64,000 nt of DNA, from the NCBI GenBank assembly GCA_023445445.1, contig JAEXLD010000036.1:42534-106533 (forward strand), read 5' to 3'. A program made the translations under genes and the position numbers. Each line of letters begins with the position of its first letter. Position 1 is the first letter of the stretch. The DNA comes from Bacillota bacterium. Lineage in GTDB: Bacteria > Bacillota > Clostridia > Clostridiales > Clostridiaceae. Shown here one piece after another: positions 53,565 to 62,704 of the stretch. A model generated the notes under the pieces. The model saw only the letters and a list, made by a program, of their open reading frames with translations, had not been told where the DNA came from and made no database searches.

Positions 53565-54803
53565 CTATAAATTATTTTTATCCATAAATTTTTCAATTTC
53601 ATCTATTGTTTTAATCATTTCTTTAGTTAATACTTCATGTCCTTCTTCTGTAATTAAAACATCATCTTCTATTCTTATTCCAATTCCTTCTTCTTCAATA
53701 TATATACCTGGCTCTACAGTATATATCATACCTTTTTCAAATATTACATTTCTATTTTCAAGTTCTATATCATGAGTATCCATCCCTAAACTGTGACCAA
53801 TACTGTGATAATAGTATTTTGATACATCTTCTTTATTTGTAATAAGACCTAGTGAAATACATTCCTCAGCAATCCATTCCTTTGCCTTTTTATTTAACTC
53901 TAAGAAACTTACTCCTGGTTTCATTTCTGCTATTACTCTTTCATTTACACTAAGAACTGCATTATATACTTCCTTTTGTCTTTCTGTAAACTTACCACTT
54001 ACAGGAAATGTTCTTGAAATATCTCCATTGTAATACTTGTATTGAGCTCCTAAATCAAATAAAATTAAGTCTCCATTTTTCAATTCAGAGTCATTAGTAA
54101 CATAGTGTAAAACTGTAGCATTTTTTCCTGATGCAGCAATAGTCTTAAAAGCTAAATCCTTGACTCCATTCTTCTTGCATACAAAATCAAAATAAGCCTC
54201 TAGCTCATATTCCTTAATTCCTTCTTTAGAATTTTTCATAAGCTCTTTTACGCCTTCTATAGTTATATCTATAGCTTTTCTCATTCTATTAACTTCTTCA
54301 TCAGTTTTTATAAGTCTTAACTCTCCAATTAATCTATAAGCATTTAATATATTTATATTAAAATACTTTTCTTTAATTTCCCTTATAAAATTATAAGACT
54401 TATTTTCCTTCTCTAAATCTAGATATATGTTAATTTCTTCTTTACTAAGAATAGTTTTTTCTATAAAACTATCAAAATCACCTAAGTAATTAACATCTTC
54501 AATTCCACAAATATTGAAGACTTCTTCCTTTCTTATAGTCTTACCTTCCCACTTTTCTCTAATAGCATCAACTTCTTTTATAAATAAACACTCTTTAACT
54601 TCACCATTTATTTTAGATAAAACTAAAATATGATCTTCTTCTTCAATTCCTGTTAAATAATAAAAATTTCTATTTGGAGTAAATTGATACTTTTCATCTG
54701 CTGTCTTTTTAGGTGCTGTACCTGCAAACACTATAACTAAAGAATTATCTTTAATTTTACTTAATACCTTTTGTCTATTAATTTTAAAAAATTCCCTTTT
54801 CAT
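53565..54803 (-). CDS. Aminopeptidase P-family metallopeptidase (short form)
   Basis: A 412-residue M24 peptidase: AMP_N domain with NRNFYYLTGIEEEDHIL (about 43-59), then catalytic metal sites LILFDLGAQYKYYNGDISRTF, HSIGHSLGMDTHD, TVEPGIYIEEEGIGIRIEDD. It matches standard bacterial PepP/YpdF-like enzymes. ATG at 54803 follows AAGGAAG; the upstream extension overlaps the ACT-domain gene and lacks a site. It is the last gene of a set running spmA-spmB-small-ACT-pepP on this strand (with a terminator inside), and precedes the riboswitch-controlled lysine transporter. Confidence 0.9.
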   Translation of the reverse strand: MKREFFKINRQKVLSKIKDNSLVIVFAGTAPKKTADEKYQFTPNRNFYYLTGIEEEDHILVLSKINGEVKECLFIKEVDAIREKWEGKTIRKEEVFNICGIEDVNYLGDFDSFIEKTILSKEEINIYLDLEKENKSYNFIREIKEKYFNINILNAYRLIGELRLIKTDEEVNRMRKAIDITIEGVKELMKNSKEGIKEYELEAYFDFVCKKNGVKDLAFKTIAASGKNATVLHYVTNDSELKNGDLILFDLGAQYKYYNGDISRTFPVSGKFTERQKEVYNAVLSVNERVIAEMKPGVSFLELNKKAKEWIAEECISLGLITNKEDVSKYYYHSIGHSLGMDTHDIELENRNVIFEKGMIYTVEPGIYIEEEGIGIRIEDDVLITEEGHEVLTKEMIKTIDEIEKFMDKNNL

Positions 54804-54819
54804 ATTAACACTTCCTTTA

Positions 54820-55260
54820 TTATTCCATAGCCAATACTTTAACACTTATCACATTCTTTAAACCTCTTAAAGTATTTACTAAATGTTTTAAGTCTTTTTT
54901 CATGTTTGATATATCTAATGTTACTGTTACATTAGCTGCCATGTTTATTGGTATATCTTGATTTATAGTCAATATATTTCCTTTATTAAATGCAATACAA
55001 TCTAAAACCTTAGATAAAGTTCCTGCTTCATGAGATAGTAGCACAACTAAGGTTATCTTTTTGCTGTTTAATCCTTCTGTCATTGGAAATATATGATCCT
55101 TATATTTATAATAAGTACTTCTACTTATTCCTGTTTTTTTTACAGCTTCACTTATATCTTTTGCTTTTCCTGTTAAAAGATTCTCTTTAACCTCTAGTAC
55201 TTTGATAAAAATTTCTGGCATAATTTTACTATTTACAATATAAAATTTTTCTGAAGCCAT
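54820..55260 (-). CDS. ACT-domain protein, PheB/UPF0735 type
   Basis: A 146-residue protein. N-terminal helix-turn-helix-like half (EVKENLLTGKAKDISEAVKK, TGISRSTYYKYKDHIFPM) is followed by an ACT domain (KKITLVVLLSHEAGTLSKVL to NVISVKVLAME). This domain pair defines the UPF0735/PheB family, sometimes annotated as chorismate mutase-like, though enzyme activity is not established. ATG at 55260 after GGTGGTGAGG. It lies 17 bases upstream of the aminopeptidase P gene's start and may be cotranscribed with it. Confidence 0.88.
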   Translation of the reverse strand: MASEKFYIVNSKIMPEIFIKVLEVKENLLTGKAKDISEAVKKTGISRSTYYKYKDHIFPMTEGLNSKKITLVVLLSHEAGTLSKVLDCIAFNKGNILTINQDIPINMAANVTVTLDISNMKKDLKHLVNTLRGLKNVISVKVLAME

Positions 55261-55285
55261 TTCCTCACCACCCTTAGTAAAAATT

Positions 55286-55316
55286 AAAAAGCTATATAAT
55301 TTTTATTATATAGCTT
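55286..55316 (-). terminator. Terminator after spmAB-small protein transcript
   Basis: AAGCTATATAAT (55289-55300) and ATTATATAGCTT (55305-55316) pair perfectly; the minus strand then has TTTTAATTTTT. Confidence 0.82.
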
Positions 55317-55351
55317 ATCCACTCTAAAATACATATTATTACTAAAGTTAT

Positions 55352-55561
55352 TTATATCAATTCTTTAGATTTTTTACTTCTATTTATATATACCTTAAAA
55401 ACTGATACTATAATAGAAATAACTCCACCTAAAGCAAAAAATAATTCTATATTATTAAAAAATAGTCCTAATACTACTCCAACTCCTACACCATAGACTA
55501 AATAAATTGATAAAACCTTTATCTCATCCTCAGTTAAAAATAAATTTTCAATCCATTTCAT
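55352..55561 (-). CDS. Two-helix small membrane protein
   Basis: A 69-residue protein with a charged N-terminus (MKWIENLFLTEDEIKVLS), two hydrophobic segments (about 18-36 and 40-58, with GVGVGVVLGLFF and FFALGGVISIIVSVF) and a basic tail. Length and layout recall AtpI/AtpZ-like small proteins, but I cannot assign it. ATG at 55561 after GGAGGG. It follows spmB on the same strand and ends at a strong terminator, so it may be sporulation-linked. Confidence 0.55.
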   Translation of the reverse strand: MKWIENLFLTEDEIKVLSIYLVYGVGVGVVLGLFFNNIELFFALGGVISIIVSVFKVYINRSKKSKELI

Positions 55562-55685
55562 CTATTCTCCACTTCCCTCCTTACTCTTATAAATATATTA
55601 TAATTTACTTTCATTATTAACTAGTTACAAAAATGTTACATATTCGTTAAATTTTATTCATTTTATTTTAATTATTAATGACAAC

Positions 55686-56210
55686 TTACATTAATAATTT
55701 TGAAACTAATAAAATGGATATTATTATGGCAGTTAAATCTGCTAGTACTGCCGCCCACAATGTATGTCTTATTTTTTTTATTTGTATTGCTCCGAAATAT
55801 ACAGTTATAGTATAAAAAATAGTCTCAGTAGTTCCCATAATTACTGATGCTATTAATCCTATGTAGCTATCTGGACCATAAGTCTTTACTATGTCAGTCA
55901 ATATTCCTATAGCACCACTTCCAGATAAGGGTTTAATTAAAACTAAAGGTATTATTTCTTTAGGTAACCCTATTAAACTTCCTACTGGTGCTACTATATT
56001 ATTTAATAAATCTAATAACTTTGCTTCCCTAAAAATATTAACTGCTATTATCATGGCTAAAAGATATGGAAATATATTAAGGCAAACCTTCAGCCCTTCC
56101 TTAGCTCCTTCAATAAACCATTCATATACCTTTTTCCCTTTAATCATTCCATAGGTTATAATAATTACTACTATTATAGGAATTATACTTTTTGTTATAT
56201 ACTGAAACAT
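55686..56210 (-). CDS. spmB: Spore maturation protein B
   Basis: A 174-residue membrane protein needed for spore core dehydration and heat resistance. It carries the nucleoside-recognition (Gate) domain: KEGLKVCLNIFPYLLAMIIA, NIVAPVGSLIGLPKEIIPLVLIKPLSGSGA (family hallmark PLSGSGA, about 93-99), and SVIMGTTETIFYTITVYFG. ATG at 56210 with AGGAGG overlapping the end of spmA by context (14 bases apart). SpmA and SpmB act together. Confidence 0.92.
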   Translation of the reverse strand: MFQYITKSIIPIIVVIIITYGMIKGKKVYEWFIEGAKEGLKVCLNIFPYLLAMIIAVNIFREAKLLDLLNNIVAPVGSLIGLPKEIIPLVLIKPLSGSGAIGILTDIVKTYGPDSYIGLIASVIMGTTETIFYTITVYFGAIQIKKIRHTLWAAVLADLTAIIISILLVSKLLM

Positions 56211-56224
56211 AAATAAACGCCTCC

Positions 56225-56800
56225 TTAAAAGTATCTTTGTAATATCTTACAAAGAACTACCCCTGTAATAGCAGCGAAGGTGCTTGCTAAAACTGCTGGT
56301 ACAATAATAGATCCTGGATTGCTAGAGCCTACAGCTGCCCTTATAGAAATAACCGTTGAAGGAACTAATTGTATGCATGCTGCATTTAAAACTAAAAATA
56401 AACACATATCATTAGAAGCTGTTCCCTTTTCCTTATTCAACCTATCCATTTCTTCCATGGCCTTTATTCCAAAAGGTGTTGCTGCATTGCCTAAACCCAT
56501 CATATTTGCTGTTATATTCATAACTATAGCGCCTAAAGCTTTTTCATCCTTAGCTGCCTCTTTAAAAATAATCTTTAAAAGTGGCCTTAAAATTTTTGCT
56601 AATTTATTTGTAAATCCACTTTTTTCTGCTACCTTCATAACACCACACCAAAAACACATAAGCCCAACTAGCCCTATAATCATAGATACTGTTGAATCAG
56701 CTGAATTAATAATAGCTTTTGATATAGCCTCTCCATTACCTGTAAGCAATCCAACTAATACTCCTAAAAATATCATAATAAACCATATATAATTTATCAC
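56225..56800 (-). CDS. spmA: Spore maturation protein A
   Basis: A 191-residue membrane partner of SpmB. Family features: GNGEAISKAIINSADSTVSM, GLVGLMCFWCGVMKVAEKSG, ALGAIVMNITANMMGLGNAATPFG (with NMMGLGNAATP, about 95-107) and LVLNAACIQLVPSTVISIRAA. It is the first gene of the spmA-spmB-small protein unit. ATG at 56800 after AGAGGTGG. Presence of both genes indicates an endospore former. Confidence 0.93.
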   Translation of the reverse strand: MINYIWFIMIFLGVLVGLLTGNGEAISKAIINSADSTVSMIIGLVGLMCFWCGVMKVAEKSGFTNKLAKILRPLLKIIFKEAAKDEKALGAIVMNITANMMGLGNAATPFGIKAMEEMDRLNKEKGTASNDMCLFLVLNAACIQLVPSTVISIRAAVGSSNPGSIIVPAVLASTFAAITGVVLCKILQRYF

Positions 56801-56915
56801 AATTCCACCTCTTACTAATTACTTGTATAAATATATGACTTGAATATGATATTTATTAGTGATAGGATGAATATATGTAATATAAATTATGTTTAAATCA
56901 TAAAGGAGATAATTT

Positions 56916-57101
56916 ATGAATGAATCAAATTTAAAACTAGCACAACAAGATATAGATGATGCTCTAAAAACAGTAGAGGATATGGTTAATTTTATTGATG
57001 AAACTGATCTTCCTAAAGAAAAATTAAGAGAAAAATTTCTTACTTTAACTGAAAAGGTTCAAGAATTAGAGAACATATTAAAAATTGAAGGTATTATATA
57101 A
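56916..57101 (+). CDS. Small coiled-coil protein
   Basis: A 61-residue acidic helical protein (LKLAQQDIDDALKTVEDMVN, KEKLREKFLTLTEKVQELEN). The heptad pattern suggests a two-helix hairpin. I do not recognise a family; it differs from the Spo0E phosphatase motif. It has a good AAAGGAG site seven bases before the ATG and a shared strong terminator, which support a real gene. It is divergent from spmA. Confidence 0.65.
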   Translation: MNESNLKLAQQDIDDALKTVEDMVNFIDETDLPKEKLREKFLTLTEKVQELENILKIEGII

Positions 57102-57172
57102 TCGTACATAAAAAAGAATAGCTTTTGCAAAATATTATTTCCAAGAAAATATTTTAGTAATTCCAAAAAATC

Positions 57173-57208
57173 AAAAAAAACAACTTCCATAAGAAGTTGT
57201 TTTTTTTG
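57173..57208. terminator. Terminator after small coiled-coil gene
   Basis: AACAACTTC-CATAA-GAAGTTGTT (57179-57203) flanked by A8 on the left and T8 on the right, usable on both strands. Confidence 0.88.
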
Positions 57209-57407
57209 ACCTTAACCCAAATTTCTCAATGATTAGTTACCCATTCTAATCAAATATATATTATTATACACAGTTGAAAACTGAAAACGTTTAATGACTT
57301 GTAATGTTAATTATACCATGGTTTTTATTTCCTAACAATACATATTTTTTAAAAAAATTGTAAACATTTATAAAATACTTATAAATATATCCAAAAATTA
57401 TATAGTC

Positions 57408-57450
57408 TAAAAAAAAATAGAAGTATAAATTAATATTTACACTTCTATTT
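57408..57450 (-). terminator. Terminator after ccpA
   Basis: AAATAGAAGTATAAAT (57415-57430) pairs with ATTTACACTTCTATTT (57435-57450) with one mismatch; on the minus strand a long T tract follows. Confidence 0.87.
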
Positions 57451-57456
57451 AAACTC

Positions 57457-58455
57457 TTATTTACAGCTATCTCTTTCCACTAGTTCGTAATCAAGAACGA
57501 ATTGAGATTCTCCCAATTCTCTCTTATTAAGCATTTTAATAAGCATTCTCATGGCTACTGATCCCATATCATAACTAGGTTGCTTTATTGTTGTTATCTT
57601 TGGATAGAAAACTGATGACATAATATTATCGTTAAATCCAACAACACTTACATCCTCTGGTACTTTCTTTCCTACTTCTCTTAAAGCATTTATAACGCCC
57701 ATAGCAATTTCATCTGATGCACAAACTACTGCATCATATTCCTTCTTGTTATCTTCAAAGTATTTTACAGCTTCGTATCCACTTTTAACTTTTAAGCCAC
57801 CAAAATAAACTAGGCTCTCATCTACATTGATATCCTTATCATTCAACGCTTCTTCATAACCTATGTATCTATCTCCCCAGGCATTCATATTCTCTTTTTT
57901 TGCACCTGCAAAAGCTATTTTTGATAGTCCCTTATTTAAAAGATAGTTTGTTGCTTCCTTTGAAGCTTTAGTATTATCTATTGTTACACTTGGTAAACTT
58001 TCTTCTTTGTCCTTTGTCTCTACTAAAACAGTAGTTAAATTTAATTCATTAATAATATTTAAAGTCTCTTCTTGTAGAGATGAACTCATATAAATAACTC
58101 CATCAACCATTTTTTCTCTTAGTACTCTTAAATATTCTTTTTCTTTCTCAATATCAAAATCCGAATTACATAAGATGACGTTATAATCATAAATATTAGC
58201 CACATCTTCTGCTCCCCTAACTATCTCTGGATAAAATCCACTTGATATGTCAGGAACTAATATTCCTACTGTCTTGGTTCTTTGAGTTTTTAAACTTCTT
58301 GCTACAATATTAGGTCTATAGCCTAGCTTATTAATGGCATCTAAAACCTTTTTCTTCGTGTCCTCGTTTACAACATCTATGTCATTTAAAACTCTAGAAA
58401 CAGTAGCAATTGATACTCCAGCTTCTCTAGCAACATCTTTTATAGAAGTAGCCAT
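57457..58455 (-). CDS. ccpA: Catabolite control protein A
   Basis: A 332-residue LacI-family regulator. The DNA-binding region ATSIKDVAREAGVSIATVSR (residues 2-21) followed by VLNDIDVVNEDTKKKVLDAI and the hinge NIVARSLKTQRTKTVG are typical of CcpA. The core has LVPDISSGFYPEIVRGAEDVA and the C-terminal VVGFNDNIMSSVFYPKITTIKQP. CcpA with phospho-Ser-HPr binds cre sites to repress alternative carbon genes; the cre-like site at the xylA promoter in this window is a plausible target. ATG at 58455 with GGAGTG. Monocistronic. Confidence 0.88.
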   Translation of the reverse strand: MATSIKDVAREAGVSIATVSRVLNDIDVVNEDTKKKVLDAINKLGYRPNIVARSLKTQRTKTVGILVPDISSGFYPEIVRGAEDVANIYDYNVILCNSDFDIEKEKEYLRVLREKMVDGVIYMSSSLQEETLNIINELNLTTVLVETKDKEESLPSVTIDNTKASKEATNYLLNKGLSKIAFAGAKKENMNAWGDRYIGYEEALNDKDINVDESLVYFGGLKVKSGYEAVKYFEDNKKEYDAVVCASDEIAMGVINALREVGKKVPEDVSVVGFNDNIMSSVFYPKITTIKQPSYDMGSVAMRMLIKMLNKRELGESQFVLDYELVERDSCK

Positions 58456-58573
58456 AACACATCACTCCAATTTTTATTTTTTAATCTTTTTTATCTCATT
58501 TTAACAATAATTATACTATTTGCAAATACTTTATACAATATTCTAAGTTATACTTTATAATAACTCACTATAA

Positions 58574-58618
58574 AATAAGTAAAAAGTTAGAAATTCTTAT
58601 AGAAACTTCTAACTTTTT
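58574..58618 (-). terminator. Terminator after ileS
   Basis: AAAAAGTTAGAA (58581-58592) and TTCTAACTTTTT (58607-58618) pair; the minus strand then has TTACTTATTTT. Confidence 0.85.
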
Positions 58619-58632
58619 AACATTAAATTATT

Positions 58633-61600
58633 CTACTTAATTACTTCAACTGTCATATTTAGCTTTTCACCATTAATAACAGTTTCAGTATAATCTGCAT
58701 CTTCATTTACAACAATTTCTTGAGTTAATGTTTCTCTCTTTATTACATCTGAATATTTATTAATGATATTAATTAACATATCATTACCTGCAACAAATAA
58801 TTTTATCTTATCTGCAACTTCAAAGCCTTTTTCTTTTCTCATATTTTGTATCTTTGAAGTTATTTCTCTTAATTGACCTTCTTCTTTTAATTCTTCTGTA
58901 ATTGTAGTATCAAGAACAACTCCGATTTCACCTTCACCAGCAAAAGCATAACCCTCTAAACCTTGCATAGTTACAAGAACACTGTCACTATTTAACACTA
59001 TATCAGTTCCATCTACTGTAATAGTTTCAGTTTCACCTGATTGTAATTTTTGAGCTAATTCCATTTGGTTTCTTGAAGCTATTTCTTTTCTTATTCCTGG
59101 AATTAACTTACCATATTGTCTTCCAAGAACAGGTAGATTAGGCTTAATTTCAAAGTTAACATGTTCTGATAAATCAGCACCAAATTCTACAGACTTAATA
59201 TTAAGCTCATCTTTTATAATATCTCCATAATAAGTTGGAATAGCTGCTGTTGAAAGTAACATCTTAGAAAGTGGCTGTCTATTCTTAATATTAGCACCAT
59301 TTCTAGCACTTCTACCAAGTTTAACTATTGTGTAAGCTAAATCCATTTCCTTTTCTAAGTTTTCATCTATTGCACTTTCATCAACTGATGGCCATGAACA
59401 TAAATGTACACTTTCTGTTGCAGATTTATCTAATCCTACAACTAAGTTTTGATAAATTTCTTCTGTTACAAAAGGTACAAATGGTGCTGCTACCTTAACT
59501 AAAGTTGTTAATACTCTATATAATGTAACATAAGCCCCTATCTTATCATCTGATAAATCTTCTGACCAATATCTAGCTCTATTTCTTCTTACATACCAGT
59601 TTGATAACTCATCTGTAAAATCTTCAATAGCTAATGCAGCTTGAGTTATTTGATATGATGCTAAGTTTTCATCAACTTCCTTAATTAATGTGTTAAGCTT
59701 AGACATTATCCATTTATCCATAACATTTTCTGATTTGAAATCTTTATAGTCTAATGGATTAAACTTATCTAAATCAGCATATAAAACGTAGAATGAATAT
59801 ACATTCCATAAAGTGCTTAAGAACTTTCTTTGAGCTTCTTGAACATCATCAATAGAGAATCTTGTTGGAAGCCATGGTGCACTTGCAGTATAGAAGTGCC
59901 ATCTTGTAGCATCTGCCCCTTGTGAATCTAATACATCAAATGGATCTACTACATTTCCCTTTGACTTAGACATCTTTAAGCCCTTCTTATCTAAAACATG
60001 GCCTAAAACTATGCAGTTTTCAAATGGATTAGTATCAAATATAGCTGTTGAAATAGCTAATAATGTATAGAACCATCCTCTTGTTTGGTCAACAGCTTCT
60101 GAAATAAATTGAGCTGGGAAGTTTTCTTCAAATAGCTCTTTATTTTCAAATGGATAGTGTAATTGAGCAAAAGGCATAGATCCTGAATCAAACCAACAGT
60201 CAATAACTTCAGCAGTTCTAGTCATTTCTTTTCCACATTCAGAACACTTAAGCTTAACGCCATCTATATATGGTTTGTGAAGTTCTATATCTTCTGGAAC
60301 ATTAATTCCTTTTTCCTTTAATTCAGCTATACTTCCTACACACTCTTTGTGGCCACATTCACATTCCCAAATTGGAAGTGGAGTACCCCAGTATCTATCT
60401 CTTGATATACCCCAGTCAATAACATTTTCTAAGAACTTACCAAATCTACCTGTTCTTATGTTATCTGGATACCAATTAATTTTATTATTATTTTCTAAAA
60501 GCTTATCTCTAAGCTTAGTCATTGCAACAAACCAGCTTTCTCTTGGATAGTAAAGAAGTGGCGTATCACATCTCCAGCAGTGTGGATATGAGTGAGTATG
60601 CTTTTCAGCCTTAAATAATTTATTTTCTTCTTCTAAATATTTAACTATGCTTTCATCACACTTCTTAACAAACTTTCCTGCCCATGGTGTTACTTCTTCT
60701 ACAAAGTTTCCACTAGCATCTACTAAGTTTATAAATCCTATTCCATTTTGCTTTGCAACAAAACTATCATCTTCACCATATGCAGGTGCTATATGAACAA
60801 TACCAGTACCATCTGATAAAGTTACATAATCACCATGGATAACTTCAAAAGCTTTTCCATCAACTTCTCCAAAAGGAAGTAATCTTTCATATTTTGTTCC
60901 TAATAATTCAGTTCCCTTAAATTCCTTAATTACTTCATAATCTTCGCCTAATACTTTTGAAGCTAAATCCTTAGCAACTATTAATATTTCATCACCAACT
61001 TTAGCTTCAATATAATCATATGCTTTATTTACACATAAAGCTAAATTTGAAGGTAATGTCCATGGTGTTGTTGTCCATGCTAATATATATTTATTTTCTT
61101 CTCCCTGAACCTTAAACTTAGCTATAGCAGTTAAATCCTTAACGTCTTTATATCCTTGTGATACCTCATGAGAAGAAAGTCCAGTTCCACATCTTGGGCA
61201 ATATGGCATTACCTTATGTCCCTTGTATAAAAGTCCTTTTTCCCACATTTGGCTTAATGCCCACCAAACTGATTCTATATATGAGTTGTGATAAGTAACG
61301 TAAGGCTTCTCCATATCTACCCAGTAACCTATTTGATCTGTCATCTTTTCCCACATGTTAACATAAGTAAATACTGACTCTTTACATTCTTTAACGAATT
61401 TTTCTACTCCATAGCTTTCTATTTGTTCTTTTCCTGAAATACCAAGTTTCTTTTCTATTTCAAGTTCTACAGGAAGCCCATGAGTATCCCATCCAGCTTT
61501 TCTTATAACTTTATACCCCTTCATAACTTTATATCTAGGTATAATATCCTTCATAACTCTTGTTAATACGTGTCCTACGTGAGGTCTTCCATTTGCAGTT

Positions 61601-61743
61601 GGAGGTCCATCATAGAAAGTGAAATATTCACCATCTTGATTCATATCAAAGTTCTTTTTAATTACGTTATTATCTTTCCAAAGATCTGCTATTTCTTTTT
61701 CCATACCAACAAATCCCTTTGGTAATTCAACCTTTTTGTACAT
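58633..61743 (-). CDS. ileS: Isoleucyl-tRNA synthetase, long form
   Basis: A 1036-residue synthetase. HIGH motif HVGH (55-58) in DGPPTANGRPHVGHV, GWDTHGLPVE, editing domain WTTTPWTLPSN and DDSFVAKQNG, KMSKS (about 590-594). The C-terminus lacks the Cys4 zinc finger of the shorter B. subtilis/E. coli type and instead has a DUF5915-like domain (EELKEEGQLREITSKIQNMR). This is the eukaryote-like long IleRS. Start ATG at 61743 after GGAAGGAG; the upstream in-frame stretch lies in the leader and has no site. Controlled by an Ile T-box. Confidence 0.94.
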   Translation of the reverse strand: MYKKVELPKGFVGMEKEIADLWKDNNVIKKNFDMNQDGEYFTFYDGPPTANGRPHVGHVLTRVMKDIIPRYKVMKGYKVIRKAGWDTHGLPVELEIEKKLGISGKEQIESYGVEKFVKECKESVFTYVNMWEKMTDQIGYWVDMEKPYVTYHNSYIESVWWALSQMWEKGLLYKGHKVMPYCPRCGTGLSSHEVSQGYKDVKDLTAIAKFKVQGEENKYILAWTTTPWTLPSNLALCVNKAYDYIEAKVGDEILIVAKDLASKVLGEDYEVIKEFKGTELLGTKYERLLPFGEVDGKAFEVIHGDYVTLSDGTGIVHIAPAYGEDDSFVAKQNGIGFINLVDASGNFVEEVTPWAGKFVKKCDESIVKYLEEENKLFKAEKHTHSYPHCWRCDTPLLYYPRESWFVAMTKLRDKLLENNNKINWYPDNIRTGRFGKFLENVIDWGISRDRYWGTPLPIWECECGHKECVGSIAELKEKGINVPEDIELHKPYIDGVKLKCSECGKEMTRTAEVIDCWFDSGSMPFAQLHYPFENKELFEENFPAQFISEAVDQTRGWFYTLLAISTAIFDTNPFENCIVLGHVLDKKGLKMSKSKGNVVDPFDVLDSQGADATRWHFYTASAPWLPTRFSIDDVQEAQRKFLSTLWNVYSFYVLYADLDKFNPLDYKDFKSENVMDKWIMSKLNTLIKEVDENLASYQITQAALAIEDFTDELSNWYVRRNRARYWSEDLSDDKIGAYVTLYRVLTTLVKVAAPFVPFVTEEIYQNLVVGLDKSATESVHLCSWPSVDESAIDENLEKEMDLAYTIVKLGRSARNGANIKNRQPLSKMLLSTAAIPTYYGDIIKDELNIKSVEFGADLSEHVNFEIKPNLPVLGRQYGKLIPGIRKEIASRNQMELAQKLQSGETETITVDGTDIVLNSDSVLVTMQGLEGYAFAGEGEIGVVLDTTITEELKEEGQLREITSKIQNMRKEKGFEVADKIKLFVAGNDMLINIINKYSDVIKRETLTQEIVVNEDADYTETVINGEKLNMTVEVIK

Positions 61744-61898
61744 ATCTAAACTCCTTCCGTTAATTAATTTATATCTAAAAGCTATTGCTTTAAGGCTATA
61801 CATTTTTTTCTTAAATAATACTGAATACATTTTACATTATTAACTATAAAAAGCTAATTATGCAGACTTCATTTTATATTAGTATTAATAAAGTATTA

Positions 61899-62160
61899 TA
61901 TAATAAAAAAGCCCCGCCCAATAGGACGAAGATATTCGCTATACCACCTAAGGTTTAAGTTTTTTATAATTATAAAAAACTATTATTTTCGAGTACAAAC
62001 ATACTCTATCCCTTAACGCAGGCTAACGTGAAAAACTTAATCAGTTATATAACCTTTCAGCCTCAAACTCATAGGTGATTTTCCTTAATTATCTCTATGA
62101 CTTCACACCACACAGCCACTCTCTTAAAGTATCCAATTAAGTACTTTTCCTAATCATAGT
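61899..62160 (-). promoter_or_regulatory. Isoleucine T-box leader of ileS
   Basis: The T-box AGGTGGTATAGCGA is at 61949-61936 (minus). The terminator CGTCC-TATT-GGGCG plus TTTTTT follows (61928-61905). The specifier codon appears to be ATC (62079-62077) in GAAAATCACC. The 5' part has the usual stem I blocks. The leader should respond to uncharged tRNA-Ile. Confidence 0.88.
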
Positions 62161-62174
62161 TTTTAAATTTACAA

Positions 62175-62203
62175 ATTATATACCTATTCTACTACAAAGT
62201 TAA
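62175..62203 (-). promoter_or_regulatory. Promoter of the ileS T-box leader
   Basis: Minus strand TTAACT (62203-62198), 17-base spacer, TATAAT (62180-62175). Confidence 0.5.
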
Positions 62204-62324
62204 ATATTATAAAAGTCTATAATCAAGAATATTTTCATAAATTTAATAAAAAAGTCAATAATATTATTAATATAATAAATTATTTTAATATTTAAAATTA
62301 ATTAATAATTTTTATCAATTAGTA

Positions 62325-62353
62325 TTGACTTTCTTTATTGGCATATTTATAAT
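62325..62353 (+). promoter_or_regulatory. Promoter of the BFD-like gene
   Basis: TTGACT (62325-62330), 17-base spacer, TATAAT (62348-62353). The stretch from 62204 to 62320 is otherwise very AT-rich with nothing recognisable. Confidence 0.7.
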
Positions 62354-62440
62354 GTAATCATAAAGAATAAATATTAAAAATTTATTTTTTATCCCCTTTA
62401 TTTTCCTTAATCTATTTCTTTATATTAGGAGGAAAGATAA

Positions 62441-62659
62441 GTGGAAAATAACTTAAACGAACAAGTCCTTGATAAGCTTACTAAAGTTTGTACTTGCAAG
62501 GCAATACCAAGATCCAAAATTAAAGATGCAATCAAAGCCGGAGCACACACTGTAGCAGAAGTTTCTAAGGCAACAGGAGCTTGCACAGGTGGTTGCAGAG
62601 GCTACAGATGTACCCCTACAATCCAAAATTTGATTGATAAGCATCTGGAAAACAACTAA
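62441..62659 (+). CDS. BFD-like [2Fe-2S]-binding protein
   Basis: A 72-residue protein with the four-Cys pattern of bacterioferritin-associated ferredoxin domains: CTC (residues 18-20) and, after about 30 residues, CTGGCRGYRC, giving C-x-C...C-x3-C-like spacing. The segment KDAIKAGAHTVAEVSKATG is the conserved helix-turn core. BFD domains bind a [2Fe-2S] cluster and act in iron release or as domains of larger oxidoreductases. GTG start at 62441 after AGGAGG. It is a single gene with its own promoter and an elaborate 3' region. Confidence 0.85.
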   Translation: MENNLNEQVLDKLTKVCTCKAIPRSKIKDAIKAGAHTVAEVSKATGACTGGCRGYRCTPTIQNLIDKHLENN

Positions 62660-62682
62660 TATAGTTCCCCCAAACTATATTA
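62657..62682 (+). other. Hairpin with C5 loop in BFD 3' region
   Basis: TAATATAGTT (62657-62666), loop CCCCCA, AACTATATTA (62673-62682): perfect 10-base arms beginning at the stop codon. No T tract. Together with CTCCCCTAAAACC (62699-62711) before the terminator it makes a C-rich RNA tail. Confidence 0.55.
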
Positions 62683-62704
62683 GCATATAGATTATATCTC
62701 CCCT

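Larger units (their letters stand above)
57102..57456. other. Intergenic region between small coiled-coil gene and ccpA
   Basis: Holds two terminators (57173-57208 and 57408-57450) and otherwise AT-rich sequence. A cre-like string at 57282-57295 is discussed under rejected items. I see no gene or RNA family here. Confidence 0.5.

Noticed and set aside
57282..57295. cre-like sequence TGAAAACGTTTAAT near ccpA
   Set aside because: It matches the first twelve consensus positions but not the final CA, and it lies downstream of the ccpA stop, not in a promoter.
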